Shown here: positions 24,112 to 33,562 of the stretch, one piece after another
Layout: every line of letters begins with the position of its first letter
Numbering within the stretch: position 1 is the first letter of the stretch
NCBI GenBank assembly: GCA_003331195.1
Contig: QOOZ01000022.1
Coordinates: forward strand, 1 to 35,987
Source: Puniceicoccaceae bacterium
Lineage (GTDB): Bacteria > Verrucomicrobiota > Verrucomicrobiia > Opitutales > Coraliomargaritaceae
Direction of reading: 5' to 3'
DNA length: 35,987 nucleotides
The notes under the pieces: model-generated
The model's input: only the letters and a program-made list of their open reading frames with translations
Database searches by the model: none
Told to the model about the DNA's origin: nothing
Made by a program: the position numbers and the translations under genes

Positions 24112-24804
24112 TTATCGACCGTCGTCCTCCACAATTTTGCCGTCTTGCATACGGATGCGGCGTTGAGCGTATTGAGCAACTACGTCGTCATGCGTGACAA
24201 GTGCTAGAGTGATCCCCTCGTCAAGCAAGGAGCCGAACAGATCCATGATACGACCTCTATTTTTTGTATCGAGATTACCCGTCGGTTCGTCAGCAAGAAT
24301 TAGCCGCGGTTTGTTCACTAAGGAACGAGCGATGGCAACGCGTTGACGCTCGCCACCAGAGAGTTGACTCGGGCGATGACTGGCTCGGTGTTCCATTCCG
24401 ACGCGTTTAAGCACAGAGTATCCAAGCTCCTTTTTGTTAATGGAATTCTGACGTCCATAAATCAAAGGCAGCAGAACATTATCCAAAACGGAAAGTTTCG
24501 GTAATAAGTTATAAGATTGAAAAACGAAACCGATACGCGTGGAACGAAGCCGTGCGCGAACGCCTCGTCCGATATTGGAAACGTCCTCTCCCTCAAAGGA
24601 CATCTGACCAGAGGTCGGGCTGTCCATGAAGCCGAGTGTGTGCATAAGGGTCGACTTCCCTGAGCCGGAGGTACCGATGACCGCGATGAATTCACCATCC
24701 TGAATCTGAAGGTCAAGCCCGTCGATGGCATGCACGAACTCGCTACCTACTTGGTAAGTGCGGCGAATATCCTGTAGTTCAAAGACAGTGCGAGAATCAC
24801 TCAT
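24112..24804 (-). CDS. MacB/LolD-type ABC transporter ATPase
   Basis: The separate ATPase of the efflux system. From ATG 24804 (MSDSRTVFELQDI) it is 230 residues. Motifs in order are Walker A GTSGSGKS (44-51), Q-loop VFQSYNLLP (Gln96), signature LSGGERQ (148-154), Walker B LILADE (168-173), the D-loop in EPTGNLDT, and the H-loop LVTHDD. The long QSYNLLP...NVLLPLIYG pattern is characteristic of the LolD/MacB/FtsE group. The frame is open to 24855. ATG 24810 and 24804 both overlap the last codons of the adaptor gene, and the longer versions would read far into it. The 8-14 base overlap suggests translational coupling to the adaptor. Confidence 0.94.
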   Translation of the reverse strand: MSDSRTVFELQDIRRTYQVGSEFVHAIDGLDLQIQDGEFIAVIGTSGSGKSTLMHTLGFMDSPTSGQMSFEGEDVSNIGRGVRARLRSTRIGFVFQSYNLLPKLSVLDNVLLPLIYGRQNSINKKELGYSVLKRVGMEHRASHRPSQLSGGERQRVAIARSLVNKPRLILADEPTGNLDTKNRGRIMDLFGSLLDEGITLALVTHDDVVAQYAQRRIRMQDGKIVEDDGR

Positions 24805-25879
24805 CGTCATTTCGAAACTCGGGCGGTCGACTAAGCGCGATGACATCTTTGGCATTAAGGCCGTTTTTGATCTCTACATGCTGCAGATCGTTAATACCAA
24901 CTTCGACTTTCTGTTTTTCCCAGCCCGTGGCAGTTTTTAAATAAACATGGCTACTCTGTTCTTCAGTAAAAACTCCTGAGATCAAAACACTGACTACACC
25001 TTCGACCGAGGCGATCGGCACCTCGACAGTGGCGCTAATACCTGGGCGTACACGATTGTCTGAAACCTCGAAGACGACTTCGATGGGAAAAACGCGAACA
25101 TTACCATCACGCCGCGCTGAGGGGGCAATCACGTCTATGCGGCCTTCGACCTCGAAATCGGGTATGGCGTCGAAGCGTAGATAGGCAGACTGACCAACAA
25201 AAAGCCGCTCGACATCGACTTCGTTGATTTTTGCCTCCATATAGAGCTCGCTGAGTTGCGCAATCGTGAGAAGATCTGTGCCGTTGGAAACGGAAGTCGC
25301 TCCGGAGATGACTTGCCCATCTGTCACATTGATTAATGTAAGAATACCCTCGTGTGGCGCAGTTATAACAGTTTTCGAGAGATCCTCTTCGGCATCTTCA
25401 AGACGGGCTTGAGCGATCTCAAGGTTGAGTTCGGAAAGTTTAAAATCGGTCTTGGCGTCCAGGAATTCTTTTTCGCCAACAAATTTTTTAGTGTGAAGTT
25501 CTTTCAGTCGATCGTAATTACGCTTCGAGCGTTCGAGGCGGAGACGATCAGCTTCGAAACTACGTTCGGCTTCACGTACTCGCGTTTGAAGGCTGATACG
25601 ATCTAGCTCTACAAGTACTTCACCCCGCTGAACAGAGTCGCCCTCTTCGACCAAAATGCGGGTGATACGACCACTTATCTCGGACTTCACGATCGAACTA
25701 AGAAGAGGTAACACCTCCCCCGTGGCGGGGACAACGGATTTAAGATCACGAAGCGAAGCGATGTCTGTTTGAACCACACCTGACTCTCTAGCCTTATCCT
25801 CGGGGACGACTTGAATCAAGCCGTAGATGCCCGCAACTATCAGGACTGAAACAAAAATAATTATGGTGGCACGTTTCAT
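24797..25879 (-). CDS. Membrane-fusion adaptor (HlyD/MacA/AcrA type)
   Basis: A periplasmic adaptor joining the inner-membrane ABC pump to the TolC channel. From ATG 25879 (MKRATIIIFV) it is 360 residues with one N-terminal membrane anchor (about 4-22). A first half-lipoyl strand region (ISGRITRILVEEGDSVQRGE) is followed by a long coiled-coil hairpin (about 85-165, starting RVREAERSFEADRLRLERSK), the second lipoyl half (ITAPHEGILTLINVTDGQVI), beta-barrel, and a membrane-proximal domain. The frame extends to 25957 inside the tolC gene, but that part is antiphase read-through of it and lacks a signal. The start lies five bases after the tolC stop, and the stop overlaps the ATPase start, so all are one operon. 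Confidence 0.93.
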   Translation of the reverse strand: MKRATIIIFVSVLIVAGIYGLIQVVPEDKARESGVVQTDIASLRDLKSVVPATGEVLPLLSSIVKSEISGRITRILVEEGDSVQRGEVLVELDRISLQTRVREAERSFEADRLRLERSKRNYDRLKELHTKKFVGEKEFLDAKTDFKLSELNLEIAQARLEDAEEDLSKTVITAPHEGILTLINVTDGQVISGATSVSNGTDLLTIAQLSELYMEAKINEVDVERLFVGQSAYLRFDAIPDFEVEGRIDVIAPSARRDGNVRVFPIEVVFEVSDNRVRPGISATVEVPIASVEGVVSVLISGVFTEEQSSHVYLKTATGWEKQKVEVGINDLQHVEIKNGLNAKDVIALSRPPEFRNDDE

Positions 25880-25884
25880 GGTAT

Positions 25885-27420
25885 TTATTTGGCAGATACT
25901 GAATCGAGATCGACAGTCGGCGCGGTCAATTGTGTGTAGGGTTCGACGGCATTCCAATCAAGACCGTTGCGGGCGAGTAATGTGCCATCGACACGGCTGA
26001 GTCGAACTGTGGCACGGAGTGTTTCTATAATTGATTGTAGGTAATTGCTCTTCGAACGGTCGTAGTCACGCTGCGCTTCGAGTAAACTGCGATAAGGTAC
26101 GAGGCCAGAGCCATAGCGAGCACGTTCTTGCTCGAAGGCTTCTTCGTTGAGTACAACTGAGGCACGAGTGACTTCAATACGTTTAAAACCTGCGCTGGCG
26201 GAGCGCCAAGCCTTACGAGCCGCAAGCGCCTTTTCCTGCTTAATGTTATAGAGCTGGAGAGTCGCTGACTCCAGGCTCCGCTCGGCTTGACGAGCGCGGG
26301 CCCGGGCATCACGGAAACCCCAAGGCATACGTACTTCAAGGCCGAGTGTCCAATCATGACCATCGGCATTGTAGGCGCCACGGTAAGCGGTATTGCCATC
26401 TTGATCGCGGCCGAGATAAGTGACACCAGCAGTTAAATCGAGATTAGGACGCGTCTTATCTTGGGCGAGGATACGATTAATCCGTTCCACTTCAACTCGG
26501 CGCTCCTGCACCTTGGCATCGACGCCACTCAGTACGGTGTCCTTGACTACTTCGCCAATAGGACGCAACGGCTCCATCCTATCCGGCAAACTCGTGACGA
26601 GGATATCGCCACTAATCGTTTGCATGAAATCGGTCTGTCCCATGGCGTGCCGAAGCACATCTCGGGCGTCTTCAATCGCGCGGTCGGCTTGAATAATGGC
26701 TTCTTGCTGGTTGAGAAATTCAGCCTCAGCCTGTAGCACTTCGAGTGAGGTGACAAGGCCAAGACGTTCGCGCTCGCCGTTCTCTTCGAGAAGATTTTCC
26801 GCAAGAGCGAGACTTGAAGCGATCAAGGCCTTATCGGCGCGAGTGTAGGCGAGATTCCAATAAGCGATCTCGGTATTAAGTACAAGATCGAGCACCTCAG
26901 AGCGCAGCTCAAAGAGGGAGCGCTCGGCAGTGACTTTAGCGCGGGCTAATGGGGCGAGGTTGACGGTCGACCAAGCGTCCTTCAATAGTGGCTGGCGAAT
27001 TACTAGACCCACATCGCTGCCGTAGTCCGGATTACGTGCGGCGTTATTATTAGAATAGCTTCGGGTAGTAGAAGAATCTAAGGTAAGGGTCGCACCAGTT
27101 GAAAAACGCCTATCTATGCCCGCTCGGGCGCGACGGTTATCGCTTTCGGGTATAACATCATCATCTAATGCACTACTTCGAGCCGCAGATTTCCGTTCTT
27201 GTAGAGAAGTGCTAGCAAAGAGCGATGGGTCGAACCGAGCTTCTTCGATCGCAACCGAATCAAGTGCATTGACAGGTGCGTAAGTAGCAATTCTTAAATC
27301 CAGATTATGCTCAAGCGCCGACGCGATAGCTGCGCGCAGAGGCAATTCTGCATCCTCGGCAGACAGAATCCCTGTGATAATAAACAAGGCCAGTAAAGAT
27401 TTGTAGAGGCGATCAAGCAT
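25885..27420 (-). CDS. TolC-family outer membrane efflux channel
   Basis: The outer-membrane component of the efflux system. The 511-residue product begins with a signal peptide (LYKSLLALFIITGILSAED, cut near 21). The TolC pattern follows: a first repeat with LRAAIASALEHNLDLRIA, long alpha-helical hairpins (for example NTEIAYWNLAYTRADKALIA and EENGERERLGLVTSLEVLQA), and a second repeat with RARQAERSLESATLQLYNIK. Near the end is GSGLVPYRSLLEAQRDYDRS, a classic TolC-repeat segment. It is the first gene of the four-gene operon, followed by adaptor, ATPase and permease. Length is within the family range. The specific cargo is unknown. Confidence 0.92.
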   Translation of the reverse strand: MLDRLYKSLLALFIITGILSAEDAELPLRAAIASALEHNLDLRIATYAPVNALDSVAIEEARFDPSLFASTSLQERKSAARSSALDDDVIPESDNRRARAGIDRRFSTGATLTLDSSTTRSYSNNNAARNPDYGSDVGLVIRQPLLKDAWSTVNLAPLARAKVTAERSLFELRSEVLDLVLNTEIAYWNLAYTRADKALIASSLALAENLLEENGERERLGLVTSLEVLQAEAEFLNQQEAIIQADRAIEDARDVLRHAMGQTDFMQTISGDILVTSLPDRMEPLRPIGEVVKDTVLSGVDAKVQERRVEVERINRILAQDKTRPNLDLTAGVTYLGRDQDGNTAYRGAYNADGHDWTLGLEVRMPWGFRDARARARQAERSLESATLQLYNIKQEKALAARKAWRSASAGFKRIEVTRASVVLNEEAFEQERARYGSGLVPYRSLLEAQRDYDRSKSNYLQSIIETLRATVRLSRVDGTLLARNGLDWNAVEPYTQLTAPTVDLDSVSAK

Positions 27421-27533
27421 GAGCGTATTTGGTGTAAGAAGCCAGAACGCGACAAAAGTTCAAACAAATGTTCTAAGTAGAGCGTGAATCAACCATCAAT
27501 TGTGACCAATCGATTGATTTAGGGGTTAAAACC

Positions 27534-27604
27534 ATGCCGCTTGGTCAAGAGTGGACCTTTCAAGCTTGGCATCCAAGCCAATGGTTTGCTTGGGAAGACC
27601 ATGG
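27534..27604. repeat. Intergenic element with competing hairpins after galE
   Basis: Downstream of galE, before tolC, three related arms occur: GCTTGG (27564-27569), CCAAGC (27573-27578) and GCTTGG (27588-27593). The middle arm can pair with the first (three-base loop) or the third (nine-base loop), but not both. Short flanking complementary stretches (GGTC/GACC, CCATG/CATGG) lie around it. The compact palindromic layout resembles a REP-like or other dispersed intergenic repeat, or an attenuator-like switch. No second copy occurs in this window, so dispersal is not shown. Confidence 0.35.
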
Positions 27605-27615
27605 TGAAAAATGTA

Positions 27616-28605
27616 CTAATCGGAAAAGCCATTGGGCTTGGCCTGATGCCAGCGCCAAGCGGTCTCGATGATATCTTTGACTTCAGTGAATTTAATCTCC
27701 CATCCCAGCTCATTCTGCGCCTTACTAGAGTCGGCGTAGAGTGCGGGTGGATCTCCCGCGCGACGGCCATCTTCAATCACGGGCACTTCGAGGCCAGTCA
27801 CGGCTTCGACTGCATCGATGATTTCGCGCACAGAGTTGGGGCGGCCTGTGCCAAGATTGTAGAAATGACTCGCTCCAGGAGTCTCTAGCTTTTCAAAAGC
27901 GGCAATGTGCGCACGCGAAAGATCGTCCACGTGCACATAATCACGCAAGCATGTGCCATCAGGCGTATCATAATCTGTGCCGAATATTTTGATATGGTCG
28001 CGACGACCGGTGGCCGCATCAATCACTAGCGGGATGAGGTGCGTCTCAGGTTGGTGGTCTTCACCAAGTGTGCCGTCTTCTGCTGCGCCAGCGGCATTAA
28101 AGTAACGAAACGCAGCAAAACTGAGGCCGTAAGCATGGGCAAAAGATTTGAGGCAATTTTCCACATCGAGCTTAGTCTGTCCATAGGGGTTGATCGGCGC
28201 TTGTGGAAGCGTCTCCACGATGGGAAGCGACTGCGGTTCACCATAAGTCGCGCAGGTTGAAGAGAAGACAAATTTTTTAACTCCTTTATCCAGCATTGTC
28301 TCTAGAAGGCGGAGCGTAGCGACAAAATTATTATTGTAGTATTTTCGAGGCTCCGTGACCGACTCACCGACATAGGCGAAGGCAGCGAAATGCATGACTA
28401 GCTCGATCGACTCTTCACGCAGGATTTGCCCCACGATTTCCTGGTTGCCCAAATCCGCATCATAAAAAGGTATTTCCGCGCTGACCGCGGATCGATGGCC
28501 GAATACCAGATTATCCAACACAACTGGGCGATGCCCCGCTGCGACGAGTTGACGCACACAATGGCTACCAATGTAACCTGCTCCTCCGACGACTAATACG
28601 TTCAT
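27616..28605 (-). CDS. galE: UDP-glucose 4-epimerase
   Basis: Interconverts UDP-glucose and UDP-galactose (NAD+-dependent), supplying galactose for envelope polysaccharide or allowing galactose use. The 329-residue product is a short-chain dehydrogenase of the extended type. It has NAD motif GGAGYIGSH at 7-15, a catalytic SSTCATYG (Ser/Thr at about 115-117), and the Tyr141-x-x-x-Lys145 pair in NPYGQTKLD. It also has DYVHVDDLSRAH and FYNLGTGRPNSVREI, typical of GalE. Length and motif order match bacterial GalE. The start at 28605 gives MNVLVVGGAGYIGSH without extension. It lies upstream of the efflux operon with a 195-base gap that includes a hairpin element, and is divergent from the ketosynthase gene. 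Confidence 0.95.
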   Translation of the reverse strand: MNVLVVGGAGYIGSHCVRQLVAAGHRPVVLDNLVFGHRSAVSAEIPFYDADLGNQEIVGQILREESIELVMHFAAFAYVGESVTEPRKYYNNNFVATLRLLETMLDKGVKKFVFSSTCATYGEPQSLPIVETLPQAPINPYGQTKLDVENCLKSFAHAYGLSFAAFRYFNAAGAAEDGTLGEDHQPETHLIPLVIDAATGRRDHIKIFGTDYDTPDGTCLRDYVHVDDLSRAHIAAFEKLETPGASHFYNLGTGRPNSVREIIDAVEAVTGLEVPVIEDGRRAGDPPALYADSSKAQNELGWEIKFTEVKDIIETAWRWHQAKPNGFSD

Positions 28606-28707
28606 ATTTCAGAATATTGAGCTTAGCGATCCAGATTCCAATCACAAACGCAGCGATTGGTCAAAATTCCGAATCTGTCTTTTCCCAAAAGCAAAACTTT
28701 TCCACTA

Positions 28708-28738
28708 TTGACAGTATCACTGCTTCACGTGGTATCCC
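28708..28738 (+). promoter_or_regulatory. Candidate promoter for the ketosynthase operon
   Basis: A perfect -35 consensus TTGACA occurs at 28708-28713. The best -10 is weak (TATCCC at 28733-28738, 19-base spacer). If used, transcription would begin only a few bases before the ATG at 28752. This supports that start over the longer reading frame from 28617. Confidence 0.35.
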
Positions 28739-28751
28739 TTACCGCTCACCC

Positions 28752-30008
<1,257 letters not shown>

Positions 30009-30048
30009 TCGCCCTTTTAAGTATCATTCATCATTTATCAGCCATCTT

Positions 30049-30306
<258 letters not shown>

Positions 30307-30331
30307 ATTTTCGCGACTCAAATAGTATCAC

Positions 30332-30366
30332 CAACGTAACACAGGCATCTAGTCTGTGTTTCGTTG
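30332..30366 (+). terminator. Long hairpin after the acyl carrier protein gene
   Basis: CAACG (30332-30336) then AACACAG (30338-30344) pair with CTGTGTT (30354-30360) then CGTTG (30362-30366): a 12-pair stem with a single T-T mismatch and a nine-base loop. It lies 25 bases after the ACP stop, before the FAD oxidoreductase gene. It could terminate some transcripts or stabilise the ketosynthase-ACP message. The T-run is poor. Confidence 0.45.
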
Positions 30367-30443
30367 TATATAGATGGCTACTCTGTCATTTCTGCCATCT
30401 CGGTAGTGACAACGTATTGCCCTCCATTCCATCACACTCTCTG

Positions 30444-31877
30444 ATGCCAAGCTCCCTCGATCAGCAACACTATGAAACCGTCATCATCGGCGCCGGTATG
30501 GCTGGCCTCGCTGCGGGCATTCGCCTCGCACTTGCCGGTAAGAATGTCATCATCCTAGAGCGCCACAATGCCTCAGGTGGACTCAACTCTTTTTACAGTC
30601 AGGCAGGGCGTAAGTTCGATGTAGGTCTCCACGCCATGACCAATTATGTGCCCAAAGGCACCAAGGGCACCCCTCTGACCAAGCTGCTACGCCAACTTCG
30701 CATCCCTTACGATGCCCTCGACCTCAGCCCACAGAATTGTTCACGCATTCACTTCCCCGACTGCCAACTCGGCTTCAACAACGAATTCGCTTTTTTCGAA
30801 GCCGAAGTCGCCCGCGCCTTCCCCAAGCAAATCGACGGTTTCCTCGCCCTTGCCGAAGAAGTCCGCACCCTCGACGCCTTTAATCTCGGTTCTATGCCCT
30901 CCTCCGCCCGCACAGCCGTGCAGCGTCACATCTCCGATCCACTGCTGGAGGACATGATTTTTTGCCCCGTCATGTATTATGGTAGCGCGCAAGAGCACGA
31001 TATGGACTATGGCCAATTCGCCATTATGTTTCGCTCTCTTTTTTTCGAAGGTTTCGCCCGACCACTCGACGGCGTGCGCGTGATTGTGAAACTTCTTCAA
31101 GATAAATATCGCAGCCTCGGCGGCATCCGCAAAATGAAATGTGGTATCCAAAAGATCCATACGAGCGGGGGTAGAGCCACCACCATCGAACTCGACAACG
31201 GCGCCTCGATCTCTGCAGACAAAATCATCTCCACAGCCGGGGCCGTTGAGACCGCCCGCCTCTGCACTGATCAACTCGTCGACGCCGAATCCGACAACAT
31301 CGGCCAACTCAGCTTCACCGAAACCATTACCGTGTTGGATAAACAACCCACCGAATTCGGTTGGGATGATACCATTATCTTTTTCAACACCGCTGAACGT
31401 TTTCGCTATGCTCGCGTCGAAGACGATCTCGTTGATCCAAGCAGCGGCGTCATTTGCTTTCCCAACAACTACCAATATGGCGAAGATCGCCAACTCAACG
31501 AAGGCTTTCTTCGCGTCACCGCCATGGCCAACCACGACAAATGGTGTGCTCTCAACGAGGATGACTATTTAGCACAGAAGTCCCACTGGTATGACGAATT
31601 ACAAAAAGTTACTCTCGGCCTACTACCTAGGGCTAAAAAAAATCTAAATTTCGAAGATCACCGTCTAGCTAAAGACATGTTCACCCCCCGCACCGTCCGT
31701 AAATATACGGGTCACCTAAACGGCGCAATCTACGGTGCACCTAACAAAATCAAAGACGGCCGTACTCACCTAGAGAATCTCTACTTGGCTGGCACTGACC
31801 AAGGCTTCCTCGGCATCGTCGGCGCCATGCTCAGCGGCATCTCGATGGCCAATCTGCACGTGCTGCAGGGTGACTGA
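30444..31877 (+). CDS. CrtI/phytoene-desaturase-like FAD-dependent oxidoreductase
   Basis: A 477-residue flavoprotein. The N-terminal dinucleotide fold is clear: YETVIIGAGMAGLAAGIRLA with GAGMAG at 16-21, the ribose-binding Glu39 in VIILERHN, then SGGLNSFYSQAGRKFDVGLH, as in CrtI-type desaturases, carotenoid isomerases and related NAD(P)/FAD oxidoreductases. The C-terminal FAD motif is LENLYLAGTDQGFLGIVGAM, with the catalytic domain in between. In ladderane and other specialised acyl clusters such CrtI homologues accompany FabF and ACP, as here; sterol or carotenoid desaturation is another possibility. The frame begins at a TTG (30417); ATG 30444 gives the normal N-terminus. It lies 137 bases after the ACP gene on the same strand and is convergent with upp. 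Confidence 0.85.
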   Translation: MPSSLDQQHYETVIIGAGMAGLAAGIRLALAGKNVIILERHNASGGLNSFYSQAGRKFDVGLHAMTNYVPKGTKGTPLTKLLRQLRIPYDALDLSPQNCSRIHFPDCQLGFNNEFAFFEAEVARAFPKQIDGFLALAEEVRTLDAFNLGSMPSSARTAVQRHISDPLLEDMIFCPVMYYGSAQEHDMDYGQFAIMFRSLFFEGFARPLDGVRVIVKLLQDKYRSLGGIRKMKCGIQKIHTSGGRATTIELDNGASISADKIISTAGAVETARLCTDQLVDAESDNIGQLSFTETITVLDKQPTEFGWDDTIIFFNTAERFRYARVEDDLVDPSSGVICFPNNYQYGEDRQLNEGFLRVTAMANHDKWCALNEDDYLAQKSHWYDELQKVTLGLLPRAKKNLNFEDHRLAKDMFTPRTVRKYTGHLNGAIYGAPNKIKDGRTHLENLYLAGTDQGFLGIVGAMLSGISMANLHVLQGD

Positions 31878-31903
31878 CGCTTTACTCAATCAAGATCCTC
31901 TCA

Positions 31904-32524
31904 TCAAGTATTGAACAAGCGATCTCCAAAGTCACCTAGCCCAGGGAGGATGTATTTTTGATCGTTAAGTTCCCGGTCAATTTTTCCTGCGAGGATGCTA
32001 ACATCGGGGTGTGCCTCTTCGAAGGCGGCGATGCCTTCGGGGGCGGCGATGATACAGACCATGTTCACATTTTTAGCACCTTTAGCTTTGATCTGTTCGA
32101 CGCACTGTGCAGCGGAACCGCCGGTGGCAAGCATGGGATCCAAGACGAATACCTGAGTGCTGGCGCTGAAGTTGGGCATCTTAGCGTAGTAGCACTTTGC
32201 TTCGGCCGTAGCTTCGTCACGCTCCATCCCTATGTAACCGACACTGGAACCAGGAATAATCCCCATGGCAGGATCGAGCATACCCAGACCCGCCCGAAGT
32301 ATCGGAACAAAAACAACACCAGGGGAAAGCCTTGCTCCATCCGCAATCTCAAGTGGAGTTTGCACTTGTATAGGGTCTAAACTTAACTGCTTAGCTGCTT
32401 CGACCATGATCACTTCGGTGATGCCTTTACTGCATCTACGAAACTCAGAAGCTTGGGTTGAACGATCCCGAAGGATCGTCAAGTAGTGCTGGACAAGTGG
32501 ATGGGTCGATAGATCAGTAGTCAT
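31904..32524 (-). CDS. upp: Uracil phosphoribosyltransferase
   Basis: Makes UMP from uracil and PRPP in pyrimidine salvage. The 206-residue product has the type I PRTase motif FVLDPMLATGGSA (about 126-138), with the PRPP-binding loop DPMLATGGS. The uracil-specific ending YILPGLGDFGDRLF is present at the C-terminus, as is FVPILRAGLGMLDPA, a family hallmark. The start MTTDLSTHPLVQHYLTILRD is standard. It is the last of three minus-strand salvage genes, 126 AT-rich bases after the purine nucleoside phosphorylase gene. Uracil released by the phosphorylase upstream is its natural substrate. Confidence 0.96.
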   Translation of the reverse strand: MTTDLSTHPLVQHYLTILRDRSTQASEFRRCSKGITEVIMVEAAKQLSLDPIQVQTPLEIADGARLSPGVVFVPILRAGLGMLDPAMGIIPGSSVGYIGMERDEATAEAKCYYAKMPNFSASTQVFVLDPMLATGGSAAQCVEQIKAKGAKNVNMVCIIAAPEGIAAFEEAHPDVSILAGKIDRELNDQKYILPGLGDFGDRLFNT

Positions 32525-32650
32525 GATGTAGATGGCTTATGTGTGTGAATTTAATGACTAAACACGCAAAAATGATAACAACAGAAACTATGAGAATACG
32601 TGATTTATAGCTTTCGTGCTTTTCGTAGTTAAAATAATTTTTAATTGAAT

Positions 32651-33448
32651 TTAAGCAAGTTGCACCCCAGCGGCGAGCAAATCTGCAAACTGTGGCCGAA
32701 CACGATCGGCAGTCTCAGTGACTTCTTCATGAGTCAGTTTAGTTTTAGAAATACCCGCCGCGGCGTTGGTGATACAGGAAATACCGATAACACGCATGCC
32801 AAACTTACGAGCGACGATGGCTTCGGGCACAGTGGACATGCCGACTGCATCCGCTCCAAGTATACCAAAGGCCTGCACCTCAGCGGGCGTTTCATAACTA
32901 GGACCTGTTGTGGCGAGATAGATGCCCTCTTTAAGATCGACTGAGTGAGCCTTCGCCCAGTCGCGGATCTTTGCACGAAGCTCGCCATCGTAGACCTCAC
33001 TCATATCAGGAAATTGAACGCCCTCGCTCCCCTGCCATGCAATTAGGGGATTTGTTCCGAGTGCGTTGATGTGATCGCTAAGTAACATAAAGTTACCCGG
33101 CACGTAGTCTAGATTGATGCCACCTGCGGCATTAGTCACAATGAGTGTGTGGACGCCCATCTGATGCATCGTGTGAATAGGTAGGGTAATCTGAGCCATG
33201 GTGTAGCCTTCGTAGAAGTGAAAGCGACCTTGCATACAGATCACACGCTTACCTTCGATCGTGCCATAGACAAATTGGCCAACATGCCCCTCGACCGTAG
33301 AGACAGGGAAGCCTTCAATATCGCCGTAAGGCAAGCGGCCGACAACATCTATGCGGTCGTCAGCAAAAAAACCAAGGCCGGAGCCAAGAATGAGGCCGAT
33401 CTCTGGTTTAAAATCTGTGAGCTCTTGTGGTAGTTTTGAGATTATCAT
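32651..33448 (-). CDS. punA: Purine nucleoside phosphorylase (trimeric, PunA/PNPase I type)
   Basis: Phosphorolyses purine (deoxy)nucleosides, chiefly inosine and guanosine types, to base and (deoxy)ribose-1-phosphate. The 265-residue product fits the low-molecular-mass trimeric family: the phosphate loop IGLILGSGLGFF (about 18-29), VEGHVGQFVYG, GRFHFYEGY, TLIVTNAAGGINLDY, and ATTGPSYETPAEVQAF with the active-site Glu. GMSTVPEAIVARKFGM and ISCITNAAAGIS with the base-binding Asn complete the set. The start MIISKLPQELTDF is typical. It sits between the pyrimidine phosphorylase and upp on the same strand, 114 bases after the former. A hairpin in that gap may process or partly terminate the message. 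Confidence 0.94.
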   Translation of the reverse strand: MIISKLPQELTDFKPEIGLILGSGLGFFADDRIDVVGRLPYGDIEGFPVSTVEGHVGQFVYGTIEGKRVICMQGRFHFYEGYTMAQITLPIHTMHQMGVHTLIVTNAAGGINLDYVPGNFMLLSDHINALGTNPLIAWQGSEGVQFPDMSEVYDGELRAKIRDWAKAHSVDLKEGIYLATTGPSYETPAEVQAFGILGADAVGMSTVPEAIVARKFGMRVIGISCITNAAAGISKTKLTHEEVTETADRVRPQFADLLAAGVQLA

Positions 33449-33524
33449 AGTGTAATCTTTATTTTACTTTCATTATTTAAATCGGACAACAGGCACCGTG
33501 AAGCCTTCTCACATTGCAAGGAGA

Positions 33525-33542
33525 CTTGGCCGCTTTGCCAAG
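33525..33542. other. Perfect hairpin between two salvage genes
   Basis: CTTGGC (33525-33530) pairs with GCCAAG (33537-33542) around a six-base loop, in the 114-base gap between the pyrimidine phosphorylase and purine phosphorylase genes. On the minus strand it is followed by TCTCCTT rather than a full T-run, so it may be an attenuator, a processing site, or a stabilising hairpin. Confidence 0.35.
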
Positions 33543-33562
33543 ACGGCGCGTTGATTGAACAC

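Noticed and set aside
27534-27671. Short tryptophan-rich plus-strand frame starting at 27534
   Set aside because: It overlaps the 3' end of galE in antisense and the hairpin element; its odd composition comes from the palindromic repeats.
28617-28751. 45-residue N-terminal extension of the ketosynthase
   Set aside because: The extension lacks family similarity, contains a TTGACA promoter-like sequence, and the internal ATG gives the canonical ketosynthase N-terminus.
30741-31535. 264-codon open frame on the minus strand
   Set aside because: It is fully antisense to the CrtI-like oxidoreductase, whose FAD motifs prove the plus-strand frame; the antisense product has biased Gly/Asp/Val repeats typical of a shadow.
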